DNA of 6,279 bases from SCUN01 sp964343975 (lineage in GTDB: Bacteria; Acidobacteriota; Vicinamibacteria; Vicinamibacterales; SCN-69-37), in assembly GCA_964343975.1 (NCBI GenBank), contig CAYFLU010000191.1, forward strand, positions 1 through 6,279. The letters are read 5' to 3'. The notes under the pieces were generated by a model. That model worked only from the letters and a program-made list of their open reading frames with translations. It was not told the DNA's origin and made no database searches. Shown here piece after piece: positions 1 through 6,279 of the stretch (position 1 is the stretch's first letter; the number at the start of each line of letters is the position of its first letter). Position numbers and translations under genes: made by a program.

Positions 1-219
1 GGACGCGGGTGTCCGTACTCTCCCCACAAGGCGCACGAACACGCAGGCACCGCTGCTCGCTGTGAGTTCTGCGGGTCCAGTTCCTACGGGCGCGGCTGTC
101 CGAACTCTCCGAACAAAGCACACCGGCACGGACAGGACGGGCGGAAGTGTCGGTGGTGCGGAAGCGGGTCGCTCGGGAGAGGGTGTCCGAATGCTCCCAG
201 TGGGGCGCACGAATGTTGA
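1..219 (+). CDS. 3' end of a tandem Cys/His (zinc-knuckle-like) repeat protein, 5' truncated by window edge
   Basis: Reading frame 1 is open from the first base to the TGA at 217-219, giving 72 residues. It contains two and a half copies of a 29-residue repeat. Each full unit has Cys-x2-Cys-Gly-Ser, then Gly-Arg-Gly-Cys-Pro, then His-x-His: C21/C24/C33/H41/H43 and C50/C53/C62/H70/C72. A partial first unit has C4/H12/H14. The spacing Cx2C-x8-C-x7-Hx(H/C) is strictly kept, and corresponding Cys residues (4, 33, 62) are exactly 29 apart. That regularity is the main evidence that this is a real protein, probably binding one metal ion, likely zinc, per unit. Small CxxC-GSxSxGxGCP repeats like these occur in bacterial proteins of unknown function; that is recalled, not searched. 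No catalytic domain is visible. The protein could bind nucleic acid or protein, but nothing here decides it. Confidence 0.75.
   Translation, partial: GRGCPYSPHKAHEHAGTAARCEFCGSSSYGRGCPNSPNKAHRHGQDGRKCRWCGSGSLGRGCPNAPSGAHEC
1..219 (+). repeat. 87-bp tandem coding repeat, about 2.5 copies
   Basis: At DNA level the units are 1-87, 88-174 and 175-219 (partial). Each starts with a Gly-Arg-Gly-Cys-Pro block (ggacgcgggtgtccg, gggcgcggctgtccg, gggagagggtgtccg). The period is exactly 29 codons. The copies differ at many silent and replacement positions, so the array has diverged rather than just expanded. More units probably lie upstream of the window. Confidence 0.8.
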
Positions 220-299
220 TACCGTATCTGGCGAATTCTTACATGCAGGTCTGTGTGGTGTGTGGGCGACCGATTCAGTGGGAGAGAGGATGGCGATGA
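213..299 (+). pseudogene. Tiny ORF with a CxxCGRP motif, possible truncated DUF2256-like zinc protein
   Basis: An ATG at 213 overlaps the stop of the repeat gene by seven bases and opens a 28-codon frame ending in TGA at 297-299. It carries CVVCGRPIQWERGWR. The order Cys-x2-Cys-Gly-Arg-Pro, with Trp at +6 and +10 after the second Cys, matches the recalled N-terminal half of the small DUF2256 family (CxxCGRPFxWRKKW...). That family's second half, with a further Cys pair, is missing because of the TGA. Past the stop the same frame has more Cys and Trp residues (C at codons 31, 39 and 44), so it may be a point-mutated remnant. ATG 243 is an alternative start. No convincing ribosome-binding site is present for either. 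A chance match in a Cys-rich frame cannot be excluded. Confidence 0.3.
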
Positions 300-318
300 C
301 TGAACTGCGACTACTTTT

Positions 319-323
319 GGAGG
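319..323 (+). promoter_or_regulatory. Strong ribosome-binding site GGAGG that sets the start of the helix-turn-helix gene
   Basis: GGAGG at 319-323 lies eight bases before the ATG at 332, an ideal Shine-Dalgarno arrangement. It favours this start over the in-frame ATGs at 290 and 296. ATG 290 does have its own purine-rich leader (GGAGAG, 281-286), so an alternative longer product is possible. Confidence 0.65.
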
Positions 324-331
324 ATCGATCA

Positions 332-610
332 ATGTCCTCTCCCGAAGAGATGCGAACATGGCGCGAGTCTCTTGGATTAGATGTGAATGCCGTCGCAGGC
401 GCACTCCTGCTCTCCACCGCACAGGTCCGCGATCTTGAGAGCGGTTCGACGCGAGCGTTCTACAACGAAGGCTTTTATCAGCGAGCGAAGATGAAATACG
501 TCGCACTGCTGAGGACCTATCCTGTGCGAATCAGACCACTGCCGGAACAGGCGATGCCTGATGGCAGCTCTGCGCCACGGATCACGCTGGCTGAGCCGAA
601 AGACTCATGA
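332..610 (+). CDS. Small helix-turn-helix protein, Xre/RodZ-like fold
   Basis: This is a 92-residue protein from the ATG at 332. Residues 6-60 read as a five-helix Xre-type domain: RTWRESLGLDVNAVAGALL (scaffold and HTH), STAQVRDLESGSTRAF (recognition helix and turn), and YNEGFYQRAKMKYVALL (closing helices). The phrase L-E-S-G followed by FYNEGFYQ recalls the HTH of RodZ-like proteins, where an LExG turn is followed by an F-Y-x-x-G-F segment. Residues 61-92 form a Pro-rich tail with no clear fold. No transmembrane segment follows, so it is not full RodZ. The frame is open back to 62, but that part is the shadow of the Cys/His repeat gene. The stop TGA overlaps an ATG (ATGA, 607-610). A DNA-binding role is inferred from the fold; no target site was recognised. 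Confidence 0.65.
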   Translation: MSSPEEMRTWRESLGLDVNAVAGALLLSTAQVRDLESGSTRAFYNEGFYQRAKMKYVALLRTYPVRIRPLPEQAMPDGSSAPRITLAEPKDS

Positions 611-753
611 TTCGAGGGCGCTCCCACTCGCCAACCGACGCACATCCGCACGGGCAAGGCGGGCGGCAGTGTCAGTCGCAAAGATCGTCCGATGAGGGTG
701 GGTCTCCTGACCGCCGCAGTGGGGTAGCACGGAATAGCGACGAGGCAGCATGA
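607..753 (+). pseudogene. Decayed copy of the Cys/His repeat gene 3' end, still an open 48-codon frame
   Basis: An ORF from ATG 607 to TGA 753 encodes 48 residues of low-complexity, Arg/Ser/Gly-rich protein. Its DNA matches the end of the repeat gene at the window start. Positions 640-672 match 118-150 at 27 of 33 bases, GGGCGC at 616 matches 88, and CAGTGGGG at 717 matches 198. Residues GR..SP..AH.HGQ.GR.C of the repeat are kept, but most Cys ligands are gone. The length differences between anchors are 6 and 3 bases, so the frame held until near the end. ATGA overlaps join it to the HTH gene (607-610) and to the membrane protein gene (750-753). It may be a relic that still serves translational coupling, or a degenerating small protein. 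Confidence 0.45.
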
Positions 754-977
754 ACTACGTCTGGGCAGTATTCAGTCTCTTCGGTGCGTGGCATATGGGC
801 GTCATCCTTAGACGCGCCCATGCGAGCGGAGTCCTTGAGTTCAGCCTGTATGGGACGTACTACCGATGCGAAAAGTCAGCGAGTCGCCTCAAATACTGGG
901 TTCTGGTCATCTCTTTCTTGCTCATGGGGCTGATTCTTCTGCTCCTCAGCTTCGCAGGGTTTGGTGCCGATCTGTAG
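750..977 (+). CDS. Small two-segment membrane protein, function unknown
   Basis: This is a 75-residue protein starting at ATG 750, with GAGG at 742-745 as a plausible ribosome-binding site. A moderately hydrophobic segment spans about residues 3-20 (YVWAVFSLFGAWHMGVIL) and a very hydrophobic one about 49-71 (YWVLVISFLL...LLSFAGF). They are linked by a ~28-residue polar loop with three Tyr, one Cys and several basic residues. The RR after the first segment and RLK before the second suggest the loop is cytoplasmic with both termini outside, by the positive-inside rule. The start overlaps the preceding 48-codon ORF by four bases. No family was recognised. The hydrophobic pattern makes a real gene likely. 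Confidence 0.6.
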   Translation: MNYVWAVFSLFGAWHMGVILRRAHASGVLEFSLYGTYYRCEKSASRLKYWVLVISFLLMGLILLLLSFAGFGADL

Positions 978-1098
978 AGCCGTCCTCCTGCCCGTTTCAG
1001 CCGCACTGTTGGCGTTGACAGCCGACTGATTGCATGCCTGAGGTCGCACTGCCAAAGACGCGTTCTGTTTGTAGCGTCATCTCAAGTATCCTTTAGGG
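978..1098 (+). promoter_or_regulatory. Intergenic region with a TTGACA -35-like box, possible promoter of the lipoprotein gene
   Basis: This 121-bp gap holds a consensus -35 hexamer, TTGACA, at 1015-1020, but no good -10 hexamer 16-18 bases further on. Nearer the gene, TATCCT at 1086-1091 is a weak -10-like match. A short imperfect inverted pair (GTTGGC at 1008, GCCAAA at 1052) is also present. No gene was seen. The promoter call is weak. Confidence 0.2.
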
Positions 1099-1842
1099 AT
1101 GCGACTGATTCACGAATCACGCTACGGGTGTGCGTTGCGAGGACTGAACCGATCTGCGTTGACGCTCGTGTTAGCTACGATGCTCTGTGCCTCCGGATGC
1201 TCAAACAGCTCAACGACCACCAGCACGCCGGTCGCACCCAGCACGGCAACGACGACGACCGCATCCCCGGAGCCATTCACAATCTCGTACACCGTCGGTG
1301 AAGGAGGCAGCCCCGCGTCGTTCTTCATCGCATTTGAAGCAGCGATCAACCGCTATACCTGGTACCAAAGTGGCGAGAATGTCTTCGGCGGCTTCGCGGG
1401 CAAGCGCTTGACGCTCTCACAGATTCAAGGGACTGGTACTATCACCAGCTACTCTAACTACGATGCCTTCGATGTTGAAGTGTTTATGGACGGCAAGAGT
1501 GTCGGAGCTTCGCCCGGGGTGTCGGTGCTCACTGGTACCGAAAAGCCAAGTGGGTTTACCCGGTATGGGGCTGCGCAGCTCCGCTTCAGTGTGTTACGTG
1601 ATGGTGGATTCAACACGAACAGGAATTCGAATGTCAACACGAATTTCAACTTCCTATTTACGTCGCCGTCGACGCTTTCAAGCACGCCAACACTAGTAGT
1701 CACGAAGTCACTTCCTCCCACCACGCTTGATCTCGCAAGTGCTGACGGGGTGCACATGACAACATTTTGGTGGACGGAAAATCCCCAGACGTATCTAAAG
1801 TTGAAAGACCTGAAGATCGTGGTTTCAGGAACGATGCAGTGA
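1099..1842 (+). CDS. Putative lipoprotein of unknown family
   Basis: This is a 247-residue protein. A hydrophobic stretch (SALTLVLATMLC, residues 19-30) ends in Ala-Ser-Gly-Cys, an imperfect lipobox with Cys34 as the likely lipidated residue. A Ser/Thr/Pro/Ala-rich linker follows (about 35-58), as in many surface or periplasmic lipoproteins. The remainder (about 60-247) alternates polar and hydrophobic residues, suggesting a beta-rich domain. It includes an Asn-rich run near 172-184 (FNTNRNSNVNTNF) and the hydrophobic FWW motif at 223-225. The start is uncertain. ATG 1099 has AGGG directly against it, which is poor spacing. TTG 1135 would give a more normal 21-residue signal (MRGLNRSALTLVLATMLCASG before the Cys). 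The gene is noticeably AT-richer than those to the right. It stands between two 121-bp gaps, so is probably its own unit. No known family was recognised. Confidence 0.65.
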   Translation: MRLIHESRYGCALRGLNRSALTLVLATMLCASGCSNSSTTTSTPVAPSTATTTTASPEPFTISYTVGEGGSPASFFIAFEAAINRYTWYQSGENVFGGFAGKRLTLSQIQGTGTITSYSNYDAFDVEVFMDGKSVGASPGVSVLTGTEKPSGFTRYGAAQLRFSVLRDGGFNTNRNSNVNTNFNFLFTSPSTLSSTPTLVVTKSLPPTTLDLASADGVHMTTFWWTENPQTYLKLKDLKIVVSGTMQ

Positions 1843-1963
1843 AGTGGTGAGCAACCGAAGTGTCGTCAGAGAGTTCTGCTTCTCTGGTCCGCTAACTCGA
1901 CCGCTCCCTCTCCCTAACTTCCCCCGGTCCGGGAAAACGGTCTATTGACGGAGTCCCTGATCG
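1843..1963 (+). other. Intergenic region with two short hairpins after the lipoprotein gene
   Basis: No gene is visible. CAGAGA (1867-1872) and TCTCTG (1881-1886) form a perfect six-base stem with an eight-base loop, 25 bases after the stop. A second hairpin pairs TTCCC (1919-1923) with GGGAA (1931-1935). Neither is followed by a T-run, so they are weak terminator candidates. CTAACT occurs twice (1892, 1914). GGAG at 1950-1953 lies ten bases before the next ATG. Confidence 0.3.
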
Positions 1964-2158
1964 ATGTCTTCTCGTCATCCACGTCTGAGTGCGCTTCCAG
2001 CGGGATTGTTTGACGGCATCGACACCTTTCGAGAGTTTGAGGAGCGCGTTGCTCGTCTTCCCGAGGAACTCTCGCGTGGCGATGCGTTCGAGGTGTTTGT
2101 CGAGGCGTATCTCCACACTCACTTAGTGTGGCAAGTCGCCGACCTGTGGCTGGTTGGG
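1964..2158 (+). pseudogene. Truncated N-terminal fragment of a DEAD/DEAH helicase or restriction-type protein
   Basis: From ATG 1964 about 65 codons read as a normal protein start. They include LFDGIDTFREFEERVARLP (residues 15-33), then RGDAFEVFVEAYL (residues 38-50) and QVADLW. This resembles my recollection of the N-terminal region of large DEAD/DEAH helicases related to restriction enzymes, where 'F..FE..I..LP....KGDAFE.F...YL' precedes the helicase core. Nothing of the core follows. At about 2158 the frame runs into Gly-Pro codons made by the GC-rich repeat, and then into the antisense of the GH3 gene, staying open to 2500 only by chance. I therefore read it as a gene cut by rearrangement. 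The first part is AT-richer than the DNA to the right. Family assignment is from memory of motifs and is moderate; the truncation is well supported. Confidence 0.55.
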
Positions 2159-2159
2159 A

Positions 2160-2214
2160 CTGGACCAGGTCCGGGGCCAGGTCCGGGGACGGGGCCATCC
2201 GGGGCCGGGTCCAG
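2160..2214. repeat. GC-rich direct and inverted repeat (REP-like) between convergent genes
   Basis: Two perfect adjacent copies of CCAGGTCCGGGG lie at 2165-2176 and 2177-2188, followed by degenerate copies (GGGGCCATCCGGGGCC, 2191-2206). The element is bounded by a perfect seven-base inverted pair, CTGGACC at 2160-2166 and GGTCCAG at 2208-2214. GGACCAGGTCC (2162-2172) is a further small palindrome. It ends four bases beyond the GH3 stop codon, where it could act as a transcript-end hairpin or mRNA stabiliser. The base pattern resembles the extragenic repeats that accompany REP-associated transposases in some high-GC bacteria, but no such transposase is here. Confidence 0.6.
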
Positions 2215-2218
2215 GTGC

Positions 2219-4018
<1,800 letters not shown>

Positions 4019-4050
4019 AATGCGGGGATTTTACCCCTCATAATCAGGTG
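4019..4050. promoter_or_regulatory. 32-bp divergent promoter region between GH3 and moaB
   Basis: The gap contains GGGG-ATTTTA-CCCC (4024-4037), an inverted repeat placed near its centre. On the minus strand its core reads TAAAAT, a -10-like hexamer about ten bases from the GH3 GTG. On the plus strand CATAAT at 4039-4044 is a -10-like hexamer seven bases before the moaB ATG at 4051. If both are used, the two transcripts would have almost no 5' leader. Neither gene has a well-placed Shine-Dalgarno sequence, which agrees with leaderless starts. The -35 boxes would lie inside the opposite gene and are not obvious. Confidence 0.35.
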
Positions 4051-4602
4051 ATGTCTGTAGAGGCCCATCGCGCCGCCGGCCCCGCGTCCGTGCCCTGCTT
4101 CGTGCTCACGATCAGCGACACGCGGACGATAGACACAGACACCAGCGGCGCGCGGATCGCGTCTCTCCTCGAAGACGACGGCCACACGATCGCGGGCCGG
4201 GCCATCGTAAAAGACGATGTGGCGGCGGTCACAGCGGCGGTGACGAAAGCGCTGGCGGGACCCGCGCGCGCGATCATCACGACGGGCGGCACGGGCATCG
4301 CCGCGCGCGACACGACGTTTGAAGCGCTGTCGGCACTCATCGAGCGACCGATGCCGGGCTTCGGCGAACTCTTCCGCATGGTGAGCTACCACGAGATCGG
4401 CCCGGCCGCGATGTTGTCGCGCGCCTGCGCGGGCATCACGCGCGGACGCGTGCTCTTCGTGCTGCCCGGCTCGCAGAACGCCGTCGCGCTCGCGATGAAC
4501 AAGCTGGTGCTGCCGGAGCTCGGCCACATCGTGTCGGAGCTCACCAAAGGCGGCCCACTCGACGGCGTAGACGCCATCGAGCACTGGCTCGACAAGCAAT
4601 AG
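4051..4602 (+). CDS. moaB: MoaB/MogA-family molybdopterin adenylyltransferase
   Basis: This is a 183-residue cytoplasmic enzyme of the MoCF-binding fold. It activates molybdopterin by adenylylation with ATP, preparing it for metal insertion by MoeA. Visible motifs are VLTISDTRT (residues 18-26), TTGGTGIAARDTT (77-89, the nucleotide and pterin loop), FRMVSYHEIG (108-117) and LPGSQNAVALAM (138-149). FRx(V/L)SxxEIG followed by AMLSRACAG is more typical of MoaB than of MogA, hence the symbol. Length fits MoaB (about 170-185). A GTG at 4048 gives one extra residue, but ATG 4051 is preferred. Only two bases separate it from moeA, so the pair forms an operon. It is transcribed away from the GH3 gene. 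In many bacteria lacking mogA, moaB does the adenylylation; whether this genome has a separate mogA is not visible. Confidence 0.9.
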   Translation: MSVEAHRAAGPASVPCFVLTISDTRTIDTDTSGARIASLLEDDGHTIAGRAIVKDDVAAVTAAVTKALAGPARAIITTGGTGIAARDTTFEALSALIERPMPGFGELFRMVSYHEIGPAAMLSRACAGITRGRVLFVLPGSQNAVALAMNKLVLPELGHIVSELTKGGPLDGVDAIEHWLDKQ

Positions 4603-4604
4603 CC

Positions 4605-5801
4605 ATGCGCCCGTTCACCTCCACGATTCCGTTTACCGACGCGCTGAAGATCGCGCTCGACGCGACGCAGCCGGTCACGCGCACGGAGCACATTCCGATC
4701 ACCGCGGCCGACGGCCGCGTGGCCGCGCACGACGTGCTCTCGCCGCTTGAGGTGCCGCCGTTCGACCGCGCCGCCATGGACGGCTACGCGGTGCGCGCCG
4801 CAGACGTGCAGCCCGGCGCCACACTCACGTGCATCGGCCACGTGTTCACGGGCGAAGTGTTCAGCGGCGAACTCCGCGCAGGCGAGTGCATCGAGATCGC
4901 CACCGGCGCGCCGATGCCTGCCGGCGCCGACGCCGTCGTGATGGTGGAAGAGACGGAGCCCGCCGGCGCGAATGCGGTGCGCTTCAAGGCCGCCGCGAAG
5001 GAAAAGCAGAACATCGGCCGGCGCGGCGCCGACATCGGCCTCGGCATGAACGTCGTCTCGACCGGCGACGTGCTCACGCCCAGCCGCATCGGCGCACTGG
5101 CGGCCACGGGGCATCGTTCGGTGGAAGTGCTCGCGCGGCCGACGGTGGCCGTGCTCTCCACCGGCAATGAAGTGATCGAGCCCGGACAGCCGCTGCCGCC
5201 GGGGCACATCTACGACGTCAATCGCTACACGCTCGAGTCGATCGTGCGCCAGCACGGCGGCGTCGCCCGCGCGCTGCCGCCGTGCGGCGACACGCTCGAC
5301 GACCTGCTCAATGCGCTCGACGCGGCCTCATCCAGCGACCTCATCGTGTTCAGCGGCGGCAGCTCGGTCGGCGACCGCGATCTTGCGCGCGATGCGATCG
5401 CCCTGCGCGGGCAGATGCTCTTTCACGGCATCGCCGTGAAGCCCGGCAAACCGACGGCGTTCGCGCAGCTCACCTCGGGCGTCAACTTCCTCGGCATGCC
5501 GGGCAATCCGACGTCGTGCCTCTCGAATGCGTACATCCTGTTGATTCCGATCCTCCGCAAGCTCGCCGGCCTCCCCGCCTGGGAACCGCGTACGCTCGTC
5601 GTCCCGCTCGCGAAGAAGATCACGTCGTCGAGCGACCGCCATCAGTTCTACACGGTCCGCATCGTGAATGGCGAAGCGCACCCGGCGTTCAAAGGCTCCG
5701 GCGACATCACCTCGATGGCGCACGCCGATGGCTACATGGAAATCCCCGCGTCCACGCCGAGCATCGAGGCGGGGACGATGGTGCAGGTGACGCTGTTTTA
5801 G
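4605..5801 (+). CDS. moeA: Molybdopterin molybdotransferase MoeA
   Basis: The 398-residue protein has the normal length for MoeA and all its landmarks. These are PPFDRAAMDGYAVRAAD (51-67), IATGAPMPAGADAVVMVEET (98-117), the GRRGADI segment (138-144), and the MoCF-binding core with VAVLSTGNEV (181-190), FSGGSSVGDRD (249-259), VKPGKPTAF (278-286) and FLGMPGNPTS (295-304). The small C-terminal domain contains SDRHQFYTVR (343-352) and GDITSMAHADGY (366-377). MoeA hydrolyses adenylylated molybdopterin and inserts molybdate to give active cofactor, following directly on the step of MoaB. It starts two bases after the moaB stop with no clear Shine-Dalgarno, so translational coupling is likely. No frameshift or missing key residue was seen. 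Confidence 0.95.
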   Translation: MRPFTSTIPFTDALKIALDATQPVTRTEHIPITAADGRVAAHDVLSPLEVPPFDRAAMDGYAVRAADVQPGATLTCIGHVFTGEVFSGELRAGECIEIATGAPMPAGADAVVMVEETEPAGANAVRFKAAAKEKQNIGRRGADIGLGMNVVSTGDVLTPSRIGALAATGHRSVEVLARPTVAVLSTGNEVIEPGQPLPPGHIYDVNRYTLESIVRQHGGVARALPPCGDTLDDLLNALDAASSSDLIVFSGGSSVGDRDLARDAIALRGQMLFHGIAVKPGKPTAFAQLTSGVNFLGMPGNPTSCLSNAYILLIPILRKLAGLPAWEPRTLVVPLAKKITSSSDRHQFYTVRIVNGEAHPAFKGSGDITSMAHADGYMEIPASTPSIEAGTMVQVTLF

Positions 5802-5899
5802 CGGCGTGGTCGCCTGTGTCCGCGTGACACCGTAACGCGGGCGTAACCCTCGGCGGGGCGTGCTAACAATGGGCCGCTCACAACACCCGAGGTGACCCT
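5802..5899 (+). promoter_or_regulatory. Leader region of the ThuA-like gene with ribosome-binding site and paired CGTAAC boxes
   Basis: The 98-bp gap holds no gene. GAGGTGA (5889-5895) is a good Shine-Dalgarno, four bases from the ATG at 5900. CGTAAC occurs at 5831-5836 and 5842-5847, eleven bases apart, about one helical turn, which could be an operator. GTGTC/GACAC (5816-5820 and 5826-5830) makes a small hairpin after moeA, without a T-run. No clear sigma70 promoter is seen. Confidence 0.4.
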
Positions 5900-6279
5900 A
5901 TGACCCGGATCTTCCGTACAGGACTGGTCGCGATTGCCGTGCTCTCTGGCGTGGCGCTCTTCGCGGCGGACCGTAACACCGCTCCGCAGCCCGCACCGGC
6001 GCAAGCAGCCTCCGCGGATCCCTGCGCGCCCGCGCCGGGCGCACGTGCCGGCGGTGGCGGTCGTGGTGGTGGCCGCGGCAATGCGCCCGCGAAGAAGCGC
6101 GTGCTCGCGTGGGCCGACTCGCGCAACGGCAAAGCGCAGCATGAATACGTGTCGTACTCGCTCGCGCAGCTGCAGCGCCTCGGCCATCTGTCGGGCGCCT
6201 ACGACGTCATCATCCGCACCGACTCCGACATCATCTCGTTCCATCCGACGATGACGGATGGGAAGACGCCGGCGAGCGG
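5900..6279 (+). CDS. Secreted ThuA-like domain protein, 3' end beyond the window
   Basis: From ATG 5900 the frame is open to the window edge (126 residues visible). Residues 1-23 form a signal peptide (MTRIF-R, hydrophobic 9-21, FAA). A long Ala/Pro/Gly linker follows (about 25-65), including GGGGRGGGRG at 51-60 and a Cys at 42. Residues 66-126 start with KKRVLAWADSRNGKAQHEYVS, then a helix (LAQLQRLG) and YDVIIRTDSDII. A beta-strand ending in an early His, followed by 'LG...G.YDV.IRTDS', matches ThuA-like (trehalose-utilisation, class I glutamine-amidotransferase-like fold) proteins as recalled, which are often secreted in soil bacteria. The substrate is unknown and ThuA-like proteins do not all act on trehalose. 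A good ribosome-binding site fixes the start. The C-terminal half needed to confirm the family lies outside. Confidence 0.7.
   Translation, partial: MTRIFRTGLVAIAVLSGVALFAADRNTAPQPAPAQAASADPCAPAPGARAGGGGRGGGRGNAPAKKRVLAWADSRNGKAQHEYVSYSLAQLQRLGHLSGAYDVIIRTDSDIISFHPTMTDGKTPAS

Noticed and set aside
62..331. Longer form of the HTH protein starting at 62
   Set aside because: This part overlaps the Cys/His repeat gene in another frame, has no protein-like pattern of its own, and a near-ideal GGAGG precedes the ATG at 332.
978..1098. Integron attC site or gene-cassette boundary
   Set aside because: The bracketed HTH gene raised the idea of cassettes, but no paired RYYYAAC and GTTRRRY core sites were found here or at 1843-1963.
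2113..2131. Perfect 7-bp inverted repeat CCACACT/AGTGTGG with a five-base loop
   Set aside because: It lies inside the helicase-like coding fragment, has no T-run, and several stems of this size are expected by chance in 6 kb.
5802..5830. Rho-independent terminator after moeA
   Set aside because: The stems are only four to five bases long (GGCG/CGCC, GTGTC/GACAC) and no T-run follows.

Overview
The window joins two unlike pieces of DNA. The right part (about 2219-6279) is very GC-rich and densely packed with recognisable housekeeping-type genes. The left part (1 to about 2158) has clearly lower GC, short genes, relics and few recognisable families. As a hand-counted sample, row 1621-1680 has 26/60 G+C and row 4681-4740 has 44/60. 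The organism looks like a free-living, Gram-negative, high-GC bacterium: it has a lipoprotein signal, an exported GH3 enzyme and a secreted ThuA-like protein with a Gly/Arg linker. An acidobacterium is a reasonable guess, but the sequence alone does not settle it.

Left part, all on the plus strand. It begins with the 3' end of a gene made of tandem 29-residue repeats, each with a Cys/His zinc-knuckle pattern (1-219). A tiny ORF with a CxxCGRP motif overlaps its stop (213-299). Next comes a small helix-turn-helix protein (332-610). A decayed second copy of the repeat gene's 3' end follows, sitting in a 48-codon ORF that shares ATGA overlaps with both neighbours (607-753). Then come a 75-residue membrane protein (750-977), a 247-residue putative lipoprotein (1099-1842) and the first ~65 codons of what looks like a DEAD/DEAH helicase or restriction-type gene, cut off at about 2158. 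This mixture of fragments, duplicated ends and lower GC is what a decayed accessory region looks like.

Junction. At 2160-2214 a GC-rich repeat built on CCAGGTCCGGGG and its inverted form separates the truncated plus-strand gene from the stop codon of the minus-strand GH3 gene. It is the likely rearrangement boundary.

Right part. A secreted NagZ-like GH3 beta-N-acetylhexosaminidase (minus strand, 2219-4018) is transcribed away from a two-gene molybdenum cofactor operon, moaB (4051-4602) and moeA (4605-5801), across a 32-bp gap. MoaB-type proteins adenylylate molybdopterin and MoeA then inserts molybdate, so the two act in successive steps. After a 98-bp gap a secreted ThuA-like protein begins (5900) and runs off the window. 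No tRNA, rRNA, CRISPR array or intact transposase was seen.
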